A DNA stretch of 64,000 bases from Proteromonas lacertae (Eukaryota; Sar; Bigyra; Opalinata; Proteromonadidae), in the NCBI GenBank assembly GCA_002245135.1, contig NGBS01000010.1, forward strand, positions 124,001-188,000. Direction: 5' to 3'. Of the stretch, positions 35,901 through 50,900 are shown in pieces; the stretch's first letter is position 1; every line of letters begins with the position of its first letter. The notes beneath the pieces were generated by a model. It was not told where the DNA came from. It was given only the letters and a program-made list of their open reading frames with translations, and searched no databases. The translations under genes and the position numbers were made by a program.

Positions 35901-38900
35901 AAGAAATGAAAGAAGAAGTAATGAAGTTCAGTATAGTGAAAGATGTAAATATTGAAGTAATAGATATTCCAAATTGTATTAATTGTAAAACATATACACT
36001 TACTATTATACCAAATGCCAATAAAATCGAATTATTTAATTTGGATATAGCAACATTAGATGGTAAGAATATCAAAGGAAGTGTAGAAGAAGTATGTCCA
36101 AAAGGAACACAAGCTGGAGTTATAGGTGAAGAATTTGTTATATTAATATCAAATGTAAATGAAACAATTTATGGTGATTATGATTATATTAATCCAGGAT
36201 TAATACAAGTTGACTATATGACTAAATTGACAGGAACTTATGATATTAATATACAAATGTCAGAAAGAGGTGGTTTAATTGGCAATTATTATGATAATAA
36301 GAATTTCTATTATAGTCCAATCAAAACATCAGTTGTTGATAGCTTAATTGATTTTAAATGGGATGATTTTATTACAGAAACTGGTAGGGAATATGTAAGT
36401 ATAAAATGGAATGGTTATATTCAAACACCATTCAGTGAAGATTATGTATTTATAGTAAAAGCAGATGATGGTGTTGAAGTTACATTTAATAATGAAATTA
36501 TCATTAACCAATTAGATTCTGTAGATTATAATACATATGAATCAAAGCCAATTTCCTGTTTAGAAAATCATATTTATCCAATAGAAATCAAGTATAGACA
36601 ATTAAGTGGTAATGCTGAAATTCATTTATATTGGAGAAGTAATAGCCAATTAGAAAGTATTATTCCATCCAATAGATTATTTACAAAACTCAACAAAGTA
36701 GATAAAACACATACAATTACAAGTTTCCCTAATCCAAAAACTACTAAACCAATACCATATATTCCACCTGATGAAATAGTAGGTAAACCAGCAAGACCAG
36801 GTTATGTGAATGTAATATTAGCACCAAGTGAAGCTAATGCATTAGTGGTATATTATTCAAAACCATCAGAACCAGAAGGTGGTAATAATGGTTCACAGAT
36901 TACAGCTTATATGATTGAATGGAAAAGAGAACCATTTGATGAAAATGGAACTATTTATTTCATTGAAATTCGTCCACCTAAATTTACACTATTATCATCA
37001 CTTTATAGACATAAAATAACTGGTTTATTACCTGGATTTAAGTATTATATAAGAGTAGCTGCAATGAATCATTATGGTATTGGTGAATATAACACATATC
37101 CAAGAGCAATTATTCCAATGTCATCTCCAGAACCAATTCAATCAAATCAAGTAACTTTAGAAGTTGTTCCACATGATAACATCCATTCTGTGAATATATC
37201 ATCAACATCATTACATTTATTCTGGTTGCCTTCCTTGAATGATTATGGTAGTCCAATTACTGAATATAGAATACAATATTGGGAGAGAAAAGATGAATTA
37301 ACATATACAAGATATAATGTTAAAATTGATAATAAAGATTGTACTTCTTATCGATTGAAATTCCTTAATGAAATAACAGATTATATTTCACCAGAAAGTA
37401 CAGAACAAGAGATTCAATATGCTATTCAAGCATTAACAATGATTCCAAAAGCTACTGTTAAATATGCAAGTAATTTAAATCATTATGAATATAACATTTA
37501 CTTGGATAAATTATTTGATGAGAATATTATTGATGGTAAATTTGAATTTGTTCCAAATGAAGAAACAGTAGCAAATCAATGTAAATTAACAATAACAGGA
37601 CCATCAGAAAAACCATCAGTAGAATCATATAATTCAATATCAATTCCAGCTAATCCAGAAGCAACTACATATGATAGATTATTATTCAATTTAAAGAATG
37701 GTGTTGAATATAGTGTATGTGTATCACCGAAGAATATATTAGGTTATGCAGAACCAGAATTATCAACACCTGTATCTTTAGCACCACCAAAACAAAAACC
37801 AGATAAGCCAAGAAATGTAACTGTTGAAGTAGCATCAGACTCATCATTACTAGTAAGATTTGAAGAGCCAGAATCAAATGGAGGTAGTGAGATATTATTC
37901 TATAGAATAGAATGGGATACTTCACCTAACTTCAATTCAGGAGAATTAACGAATTATTATTTGAGTGATAATATTTCATATGAATATGAAATAAAAGATT
38001 TAAGTAGAAGTGTGTATTATTATATTAGAGTATTTTCATATAATTTCTATGGTTATTCAAAAGAAGCAGGATATAGTACACCATCAAAATTAGCACCACA
38101 AACATTACCAAGCTGTCCAACCAATATAAAAGCATATGTTCAAAATAGTACAACAATCTTAGTAACATTTGATGAACCATTAGATAATGGTGGTTCAGAG
38201 ATTCAACATTATCTAATACAATGGGATGTACAATCATATGTAGCATTTGAATATGGTAATGATGAACCAGCAAGATATAATGATTATGATATTTATATGT
38301 TAAAAACATCATCTTATGAGAATGATATAGAAGGTGAATTTTCATTAGATTTTGAAGGATATACAACTGAATTGATGAAATATGATGTTTCTGCTGATGA
38401 ACTACAAAGAAAATTGATGAAATTACCAACTGTTGGTTCAGTTAGTGTTTTAAGAAAATCCAATTTCCCATATGGTTTTATATGGATTATTCAGTTTGAT
38501 ACAAATAGAATAAAAGACTATGACAATGATTTTGTTATTAGTAATAATGAAATAGAAGGATCAAATGCAAATATTACATTGGAAGTTGCAGCTAAATATA
38601 TGTTTGGTTATGCTTATCAAACTGTAAGAATAAAGAATAATGTAAAGAAATATAAGTTAACATTGAATGGCAATACAACAAGTGAATTTATTGTTCCAAC
38701 ATATACTACTCCTGGAACTTCATTGATGGATATAAGAAAAGAATTATCTGATATATTTGGAACAGATGTATTTGTTACATTGACTATAGCAAATGATACT
38801 AAAGATGTTTTATTGAAAGTTGTGTTTTTAACTCCATTAGAAGCTGTTGATCCTATGATTCCAACAGTAATAGATCCAACAGATGTAAAAGAAGATGATG

Positions 38901-41900
38901 TAGAGAAATATATTACAGTTGAAGTATATAATGGAAGTTATCCTGATTTTACAACACCTTTACTCTTACAAGATACAGTGAAAGCAGTTGAAGGCAAATC
39001 ACATTATGTATATTACATAAACACTATTCGTAATGATGCAATGTATGTTATAAAAGTATCAGCATGGAATGGTTATAATAATGAATATGGTAAAGGATGT
39101 TATGCATCTCCAGTATTATCAAAACCACAAAGAAAGCCAGATAGACCAAGTTCAATATCATTAGAACCACTATCATTGACAAGCATTAATGTGTCATGGA
39201 CAAGACCTTATAGTGATGGTGATTATCCAATACAATCATATGTATTAGAATATGATGGACATGAGAGTGTACCTGAAGTTCAGGATATTATATTTACTAA
39301 TGTAGATAGTGGATATTTCAAAATTAGTTTTAAAAACGTTTCAACTGAGAAGATATTCTATCCACCAAATGTTGAATTATTTACTGAATTATTAAAGAAT
39401 ATGTCAACTATCAGTAATGTTAATGTAACAAGAAGAGTATCTGAAACTAATAGAAACGAATTAATTTATTCAATTACATTTGTTAATCATGTTGGTCCTC
39501 AGCCATTGTTTGTAATTGATTCATTTGGTTTAAAAGGATATCATAAGGATGTAAAAGTTGTTGAAGTTCAGAAAGGAACATATCCATTATTTGATCAAGG
39601 AACAATTGATACAACAATTTTACCATTGAAAACAGTTGTTTTAACATTAGGAAATGAAGTTCAAGAAATATTTATAAGTGCAGATACTGAAGATATTCAT
39701 GGTGAGTTTACAGTTAGATTTATGAATGAAATATCAGTACCAATTAGCTATGATGATAGTGATGATATTGTTAAAGCGAAATTAGAGTCATTATCAACAA
39801 TTAGCGTAGTTAATGTTACAACAAAAGAATATTCACAAAGCACAATTCCACCATTAACAAGATATGGGAAATCATTTATTATAAAATTCGTTGATCAAAA
39901 GGGTGATATTCCATCAATATTAGTAGAAACAAATACTAATTTTATACACAATATTACAGCTAGAGGTTATACACTGAGAGGAACAGCTCCAGTGGTTGAA
40001 GTGAGAGAAATAGAAAGTGGAGGTATTCCAACAAGTTATATAATGAATGATCTTGATCCTAAATCAGTGTATTATGCAAGAGTATCAGCAACCAATTTAG
40101 CAGGTCAAAGTGAGAAATTATTAGTGAATTATAGTGAAACTGCTAGAAGAATGCCACCATCTCCACCAAGAGATGTTTATATATATTCTTTCAATTCTTC
40201 ATCAATCTCTGTATTTTGGAAAACACCATCTTCATTTGATTATGAAAGAATTACAGCTTATGGTATAGAATATTCATCCGAAGATGCAAATTATAATTTC
40301 ATATTTTATAATGGTTCAGAATTTGATATTAATTCTACTACACAGCATTATACAATTCAGAATTTAAATACTTCATTAAGATATTATATTAGAGTTATTG
40401 CTTATAATGTAATTGGTTATAGCATTCCAGTGAAAGCAGTTCCTTATTGGAATTCATTAGGATCTTTGTACAAAGTTAAACCATCAGCTACATTGAAATT
40501 GAATGATAAAGAAATTGAAGTAAAAGAATATACATCTGCTTTATCTCTACAAACAGTAATTCAAAATGAATTTGAAATACAAAATGTGGATGTACAAATC
40601 ATTTATACAGAAGATAAAGAAATTGATTATTATTTGATATTCTTTTTCAAGAAAGTAGAGTTAAATAAGAATAGAAATAATGATGTTGAAGAAATAGTAA
40701 ATGGATATGAAGATGATAAATCAATAACATTACAACCAAATAATAACTTACCATCTGGTCCAAATAAACCAATTGTAACACCAGTATCAAAGAAAGCTGT
40801 TGGTTTGACATGGTATAAACCATTATATGAAGGTGGTTCAGATATAACAAAATATTATTTACAATATTCAAATGAAAGAATCTTTAATGATAATGATACA
40901 ACAACAATTATAATAGAAGCTAATGAAGATACGAAATATTTACATAAATTTGATAATCTTAATGAAAAGGATTATTATTTTAGGTTAAGAAGTAGTAATG
41001 ATTTAGGATATAGTTCAGCTGTTGTAGCAGAAGGATCTCCAATTATTCCAACCCTTCCAACTCCATATTATTTATCAGTTACCAACATCACTTTAATACC
41101 AACAACATCGAAACAAATGTTATTAGTCTTTTCATCACCGAAGTTCAATAAAGAAGGATTTAAAGTAACTGGTGAAGAATTAGAAATTAGTGATTATGAA
41201 ATAGAATGGTCATTAAATGCAGATTTCAATGAATCATTTGTTTATAAATACATACTAAGAGATGAAGATGAATATTGTGATGAGGAATGTATGTTTAATA
41301 TAGGAGCTGAAGTAGTAACAATAACAATGAAATGTAGTGATAATGATAATGCTATTAATTATCATTTTGCTGATGATAAAGACAAGAATATCTTTAATTG
41401 TACTTCCAATGAAGATGATATAGAAAGTATTATTAATAAAGTGTTAATGAATGTAGAAGTACTACCAGATGATTATATTGTTAAAGTATTTGATAATAGT
41501 GATAAATCAAAAAGAGAAATACAAATAATAGGAGGAACAAATTCTACATCATATTCAACTAAACAGTTAATTGATTATCTCAACATAAAATCAACAATAA
41601 CTGAAACAGCAGCTGAATCAAATGAAGAATTAGTAAAATCAGTTATTCCATTTAACAGTCTAATTCCAGGATATAACTATTACATAAGAATCAGAGCAAT
41701 TAATCCAAGTGGAAATGGAACATGGACTGAATCAACTCCATATCCAATCAAAGCATATGGACCAACAGAAAGACCACAGAAAGTAAAAGCATATCCAGTA
41801 AGAAATAACAAATATGCATTAAATATTCAATGGAGAAAATTACCAGAGGAAGAAACTAATGGCAGTCCAATTTTATATTATAATATAAAAGCATGTTTAG

Positions 41901-44900
41901 TAGGAGATGAAAATAACTGTACATTTACACAAGCTTGTGTTTTCCACCATGGTGAAGTAGATAATACAACTTGTGTTATTGGAACTAAAAAGCCAGTATT
42001 AATCACAAGAATAATAGAAGGTTTAATACCTGGTAGAGAATATACTGTTCAAGTAGCTGCTGTAAATGAAGCTGAAGTATATTATTATTCAAAGAATGCA
42101 GAACCATTATGTGAAAATGATTTACCATATTGTAAAGCATTGATGATTCCAAGACAATTACCAGATACTGTAAAGAATTTAACAATAAGTAATATTCATA
42201 ATTCATTCTTATTTACATATAATTCATTGACAGTTGCTTGGAAATATCCTGATTTATATGAAAGTGGAGTAATACCAACCACATTCTTAATAGAATGGAG
42301 ATCTAAAATCATATCATATAATAGTTACAAATATGAAGTAAATGAAACAAATGTTGAATCATTATTAGAATTATCAAATGGATATTTCTGTTACAATATA
42401 ACTAATCTATATCAAGGTTATAATATCAATATATCAGTAACTGTATTGAATAATTTAGGATATGGAAATTTGACTTTTGAACTTGGAACAGCATTGAAAT
42501 CTCCATCATTAATTGAAGGAATTAAGTTAACAGAAATACCAAATTCAGAGAGTAAAAAAGATGCCAGTAATAGTCTTGATTTAATCATTCCATTACCTAT
42601 TGACAATGGAGGATCTCCTGTTACACAATTCTTTATTGAATATGCAACAGAGTCGTTTAATGATACTGAGACAATGTTTGAAATTGATATATCTGAATGT
42701 AAATCAGGAAGTAGTTATAGATTAATGGTTAATAATGAATATGAAACTGCTTATTTATATGCTGGTAATAATAATATTGATGATTTAGATAAAGTAAGAA
42801 TTGCACTTGAGAATATATTAAATATAAGTACAGTAGAAATATATAATGATGATTATAATGATGATGATGATGATGATAATACATATACTAATAGTAATGA
42901 TGTTTATAATGTTTTTAATTTAACAATAGTAGCTCCAATTAGTGAATATACATTGAATTATACTTCAGATAGCAGTTGTAAACCAAAAATTACACTCCTT
43001 ACATCAAATATAATAAATATACCAGAAAATTACATTTCAAAATATGTAGACGTAGACTCTGAAGCTTCATTACCACCTTATACAATTAGATTTACAAATT
43101 TGACAGTTAATACAACTTATTATTTCAGAGTTGCAGCTGTAAATGAGATCGGATTAGGAAAAATATCAATTCCATATCCTGACTCATTAAAACCACCAGT
43201 ACAACCTCCAGATCCACCAATATCACCATATGGTTGTGTTGAAAGATTACCAATCTTAACAGTAATAAATGAAACATGTTTATTGGTTGAGTATGAAGAG
43301 CCAATCTATAATGGTGGTGCTGAAATAATTAGTTATATAATACAATGGTCACAATATAAACAATTCACTTATATAGAGAATACAGCCAATACAACAGAGA
43401 AATATTATTATATTAATGATTTAATACCTGGTAATGAATATTATGTAAGAATTGCAGCTGTAAATGCAAGAGAAGAATTACCAAATAGAAGTCCTTATGC
43501 TAAGACAAATCCATTAAGTGAAATACCTAGAACAATTCCAACAAAACCAATTAATTTAGCCTATGAATCAATAGGAGATAATTCTGTGAATATTACTTGG
43601 GAAAATGATAATAAGAATGGAGGAATTATTGATAAATATATTGTTGAATATTATGAGAAATTATTAGTTGAACCACATCATGGAAGTGGTCAAAAATTCT
43701 TATTTACTTTTAATGAAAGTATATTAAATGATACAGAAAATGAAAATGACAAATTTTATATCTATTATGGTGATAATTACAATGAATTTGAAGGTATAGT
43801 AAATGAAACTTCATTAACAACATTTACAATAACTGAAGATATAATGAGATATATTGATGTAGGAGATATATTATTAATTGATAATGAATATAAAAGAATT
43901 ATTAAATCAATGGCAATAAATGAATATGGAAATATAACAACAGTTGAAGTTACTGAAGATTTTATGAAATATACAATAGATAGTGTATCAATGAAACCAA
44001 AGACATATGCAATATCAACATCAAGTAGTGAAGATGAAATAAAAGATGCTTTACAACAATTACCAGGAATAAGTTCAATTAGTGTGGAAATATTAAGTGA
44101 AACTAGTTTAGTGGTTGAATTTAATAGTGATTATTATTTAGATGAATCATTATTTGAATTTAATTTATATAATACTAGTGCAACAGGTTGTATTGTTACA
44201 GAAATGGAAAAGTCAATAATTCCAACTAATTATTACTTCAATATAACATCTAATAATGATACATTCTTTATAATATCCAATTTGACACTTGGTGAAGAAT
44301 CTTATATTAGAATAATTCCACATAATGATAAAGGATATGGTGAAAGATCAGAACCATTAAGAATAATTCCAGTAGAAACACCAACAACAGTAGTAAATGC
44401 AGAATTAGTGTTATATAATAGAACATCATTGAAGTTGAAGTATGATGAAAATGCTGATAATAGTGGTTCATCCTTAACATCTCATGTAATTGAATGGAGT
44501 TATTCTCCATTGTTTAATGAAATAATAGGAAAAGCTGAAATACCAATAAATGTAAATAATCAGAAAGTACTAAGTGAAAGTGAATTAAATGGATTAAAAG
44601 GTGAATATTATTTGTATTATGGATCTTGTAAAGGAAATTATAATTATGATGAACCATTGTGTTATAGTTGTGCAACATTAGAAAAAGGAAATAACTATAT
44701 TACAGTATTAAATGGTTCACTTGTATTTTACAGTGGTGAATTTATACATGTTTCAGGTAAAGAGTTTAGAATATGTGAAAATATTAATGATAATGATAAT
44801 AATAGCAAAATACCAATTTGTGAATTAAGTGATGCAAGAACACCTCATATTATAACAACAGAAGAATCAATAAGTGATGGTTATATATTGAAAATGGATA

Positions 44901-47900
44901 CTTTAGTAGGATATGTTAAAGAAATGAATATAACAGAGAAAGGATGGAAGTGTATTTAGTTTTAATGATGATGGATATGAGTTAGATAATGGAGATTATA
45001 TTTGTGTAGGTAATTCATTAAATGATGCTCAATTCAGAGTTAAAAAGATGAATAATAATGAATATGAATTGGAAGATATTAAACATTATCAACCAATATT
45101 ATTTGAATTAGAAGATTTAGATAAATATAACCATAGAATACCAATTTATAGACCTCAAAGAACATCAGCAATTGATATAAATGAAGAAGCTGATTCATTG
45201 AAAAAGAAATTAGAGAAATTATATCAAATCGGAAGAGTAGATGTTGAGAAAGAGAAACAAGGATATGGCTATTTATATACAATGAAAATAACACAATATA
45301 ATAACTTAACAAAATTACTAGTAAATGATTTGAATATAATTGGATTTAATAATGCAAAATCATCCGTTACAACTTATACATATAACGAATATATTATTTC
45401 GCCATTAGATGATAAGAAGTTTGTATATGTTCGAATTGCAGCTTGCAATATAGTTGGATGTGGTAATTATTACCAAATACCCATACCATTACAGCCAAAG
45501 AATACTGTACCAAGTGAAGTAACTCAAACTAATATAAGATATATAACTGATCATAATGTATTATGTGAATGGAATAAAGCTAAAGAGAATGGCGGTTTGA
45601 ATATTGACAGTTATACAGTTGAAATAGAAACTGGTACATCATTTGGTAGTAATTCTAATAAAGAAATTATTGAAGTGAATGATACAAAACCAACTAAACA
45701 TATTGAAAGAATTACATTGTCTTATAATAACCATACAAAATGGAATACATTTTTAATTGGTTTTTATGGTCAATACACCAATCCATTACCTTATGATATA
45801 TTATCTGAAGATATGGAAGTAGAATTGAATAGATTATGTACAATTCAAAAAGTGAGTGTTTATAGAACAATATTGAAGAATGGTTTTAGTTGGACAATTA
45901 CCTTTGATGAAATGGAATATGGTGGTGATTTATCCAATCAATTAACAGTAAAATCATTAGGGTTAGGAGAAGAATCACAAGATCAAATAATTGTTGAGAA
46001 TATTCCAGTCAAAAGAGGAAATTTACCATATTATATAATAGTAGAAAAACAATATGCAATTAAATCACCTCAATCTTGTAGAGTATATACACACAATTCA
46101 TTAGGTAATAGTAAAGAATCAATTAGAACAGTAAATCAATTGAATGATGATTATTCAACAATATATCCATTAGCTCCATTAGATATTAAAGTGGAGAATT
46201 CAGGTAGTACATCATTAACAGTGGAATGGCTAAGACCTTTCTATTATAATACTTATAAATATAATATGATGAATATGAGTTATACAATTGAATGGGATAT
46301 TATAAATACATTTAATAGTGAATGTAAAGAGAGTAATGATACTGAATGTTATCCAGATGATTTACAGCCAAAAGGTAGAAGTAAATTAGTTCCATATACT
46401 CATTCAACAAATCCAAAAGCAAAGAATAGTTATATAATTAATGATTTAATACCTGGTGTGTCTTATTTCGTTCAAATATATGTGTATAATGGTAAATATA
46501 GAGGAGAATCTGTTATATCAACCATGAAAGTATATCCATCAGGAAAACCGAATTTGCCATACAATATTAACTATTATAATTACAAAGTGAATGAGTTCTT
46601 ATTAGAATATGATGTTCCAGACAGTTTAACACCTTATGGAAATAATGGAGATGCAATAGAAACATTTACAATTGATATTGGAAGAAGATATATATCAAAA
46701 TATGAATTGAAATATGTTCATATTCCATTAGACACAACAGAGAAGTATAAATTGAAATATAATAACTATGAAACTAATGATATTGATATATATTGTGAAG
46801 CTGAAATTATAAAGAAAGAATTAGAGTTATTACCTGATATAGATATTGTTACAGTAGAAAGAATAGATGATGAAACTTATTCTATATTATTGAATGGTAA
46901 TAAGATGAATATACCAAAGGAATTAAGTGTAAATGTTGATGTTATGATATTAACAAAGTTACAAGATGGATATCCAGAGATTGTACCTCCAATAATGAGA
47001 ATTGAATCAAAGTCGATGAATAATAAAGAAGTTAGTAACAGTAATGGTTTTTTAATTGGTTTGAATCATATAGGAAATTATAAGTTCTATTCAGATATTA
47101 AAGTTGTTAAACCAAATGTTATTCAATTATATGATGATAATGATGAAAATGGAGAGTTATATATTGGTGAAAGAGTAATGATAAATAATACTGAAGAACA
47201 TATAGTAATTAATAAGATAAATGGAGAATATGTTTTAGATAGTCCAATATTAATGAAGAGTGATGAAAATAACGATTTAACTCTCTATACATTAGCAACT
47301 GTGTTAGGTGAAGGAAAATGTGAGTTTATTAATAATACATATTACTTAGTAACAGGAATTAACAATTTGACTGAATTGATTGTGTATAATGAAGATGAAA
47401 TAATAAGAGTTGAGAATAAAACTGGTTATGGTTACATAGTCAACAAATGTTCAAAATTAAATGAAAATAGAGTAATTAATTCAATACAAACAACTACAAT
47501 ATCCTGTAGATCAGAATCAGATGAAATATATAAGAAGTTAATGAAAGATTTACCAAGTTTAGGAGTAATAGAAGTAACAAATACAGGACCATCTTTATAT
47601 TATGAATATATATGGTATATAACATTTAAATCATATGTTGGAGAAATTAAAGACTTTTATTTTGAATATATTCCAACAGATAGTAATGTTGAAGTAACTT
47701 ATAGTTTTGTTTCAAAAGGTGAACCAAATGATAATTCATTATTACACTATGAACATACACAAGAACAAGAGAGAAATAGACAAGAGAGTCAAGAAATATT
47801 GATTTATGAAAATGATTTAGATGAATTCCCAAGTGGTTTAATTCAATCATTAGATTGTGAATTTTCATTAGATGTTAAATCAACTTCTGATGATTTGGTT

Positions 47901-50900
47901 TATTATTTAGAGAATGTATGTCAATTGGGTAGAATTAATGTAGTGAAACAAGATATTTATAATGAATATCCAGTAATGATTGGTTATAGATGGATTATTA
48001 ACTTTGAAACCTATCCAGGTGATTTACCATTGTTAAGATTTATGGAATTAGAAAGTTTCAAAGGTTATTTTGAAGTGAATGAAATAGAAAATGGATATTT
48101 AGCAAAGAACAAAACAATAATAAATTATGAAAATATAGAAGTTGGAAATAACTATTTCGTGAAAATATCTGCAAATAATTCATTGGGTAGAAGTGTTGAA
48201 ACTACAATGAATAAACAGAATATAGGTGAAGGTGTAAATCCAGTAGAATTAAAAGCACATTATCGACCAGAATCACCTGTAATTGATAATTATTATACAT
48301 TAAGTCCAAGTGAAATAGAAATATCCTATCATCCAAATGGAGATAGAGGAAGTGGTATAAGTGAATATAAAATAGAATGGTTTGAAGAGAATTATAAATT
48401 GTCAGTTATTTCTTATACAATTGAATCTAATAAAAATGATAATTTAGTATTTGGTAAATATCAAATACAATATAAAACAGCTCATACATGGTATTTAGAG
48501 TATAATTCAACAGCTGAAGAAGTAGAAAATGCATTAAATATGTTAACTACAATCCAATCAACTGTAAGTGTAAAGAGAGAAGATATAAAGGGATTATTAG
48601 GTTATAAATATACAATTACATTTGATTTGGATGTAATAGATGAAAGAAATATCAAAGAATTTAAAGTATTAGATTCAAGATTATACAATCATAAAGTAGT
48701 AGTATTTGGTATTGAACAGAATAGTAGTTACAAGTATTATGATTTACAGAAACTAACAATGGATAGTAATCAATGTGGAGGATTAATTGATAATCAAATA
48801 GAAAGTGGTGTTTGTGTTTTAGGAACTCCAGATATACAATCAATTGTATTAGAATATTACAAAGATGATTCTATTCCAACATTAAGTGGATATTTCACAT
48901 TGTTTTATAATAATACTGAATCATCACCAATTAAACCTGATATATCATCATATGAATTAACTCAGTTATTATTTAATGATTTTAATTTCAAAGTGAAAGT
49001 ACAAAAATCAGAAGAAAAAGAATATAAGAATGGAAAAGAAAATGATTTCTATTATAGAAAATTGATGGTTAGAGTATGGTATATTGAAGTATTAGAACCA
49101 ACAGGAACAATTGATTTATTAGTACCAAAATATAACCATTTAAGAGGACAATCAGCAACAGTGACAATAATGAGAAGTGTATATTCATCAATGTCAGATT
49201 TAAAGAGTGAATTAAATTGTCAATTCAGATTAGAATTTGGTGTATATCAAACAGAATTAATATCGTATGATGTATCTAATGATTTGTCAAAATTGAATAA
49301 AAATATTGAGAATAGAGTGAATGAATTAGAGATTGTAGATACAACATATGTTTCAGTATATCAACCAAAGATGGAATTACCAGGAAGATCTTTTATTACA
49401 TCAATAAATCCATCAATTATAGTATCACATACGTTAGAATGGGAAATACAAGAAGGTGAAAATATCACATTTTATGATGATGTATATACAGTTGTTGAAT
49501 GTAATGTAACAACTGTTACTATTGAAAAGATAAAGGATAATGATAGTGATGATGATGAGGAGATAATACCACAATATATACTTAATTGGTTTAAGAATAA
49601 AGAAGAGTTTAAAGTGAATAAACTAATCAAAGGATTTTCATTTTATATAATAGCTAAAGGTAATAATTTGAATATAAATTCATATAATTTTAAATTGTAC
49701 AATTATGGAGGTAGAAGTATGACGTTGAATAATAGATTAAGTTATGGTACAAAACCATATACATTTAGAATTGGATCTCCATTATTTAAATATGATGTAA
49801 CATTTGATCCTGCAATTAAGGACTTGAAAGAAACTAAATTAAAGTCAATAATGATTGGAACTAATATGAAATCTCAAGTATGTATAAATATTGGTGAAGA
49901 TAAATTGATAGATGAAAAGGATAATTATGTTAGTTTTGAATGGAATAAAGTGTATGATGAATATATTTTGAATATTAACTTTTATAAATATTATGAAACA
50001 GTAGTGAAATATGTAGTTGTTACAGGTAATTATACAAAAATCAATTGTCTTAATGTTGAAGAAGAAGAAGAAAGTGAAGGATTAGTTGAAAATGATGAAT
50101 ATGAAAATGATGAACTTGATGATATTGAAATAACAATCAAAGAGAATCTAAATAATAGAAACATGAATGAATTTAATCACTATTTCTTATCTCATTCCTA
50201 TTCATTTTTATTCAATAAGAATAATTATGTATTACGTTTATCAGCAAAGAATGATTATGGATATAGTAAACCATATTATATGAAATTAGAAAAACCAAAT
50301 CTTAATACATTACCATCAAAACCAACATCATTAACAATCAAACAACAATATAATTCATCATCTGTAGAAGTATATTATCAACCACAATTATACGATGGAG
50401 GTGAAAGAATATCTAAATATCGAGTGGAATATGATATATCTCCATATTTCAATACTTCTGAAAGAAAACAGAAAGACATTTACAGTATTCCTGAAATACA
50501 AAGAATTGTAACTAATTTGAAAGAAACTGATAGTTTTATAGTAAATTGGAATGGAAATAGTGTTAGAATATTAAGAAGTGATAATTTAGAAACAATTAGA
50601 AACAAATTCGATGAATTAATTAGTAAGAATACAATTCAAAATGATATAACAATATATGTTGATTATGAGACTAATTGTTACTATTCTACTTATACAGTTA
50701 CATTCAATAAGATATGTGGAAGTGTAGGAGTTATGGAAGCTGAAATATCACCAATAACAAATGATGGTAATAGAAATAGTTATATTTATGTTTATAGATT
50801 ACAGAAAGGAGAATGTAATATTGTACCTAATGATTATACATATGAAAAACAAATGTTGAGGTTTAACAGTCACAATAGCTGTAAATATAAATTATTATTT

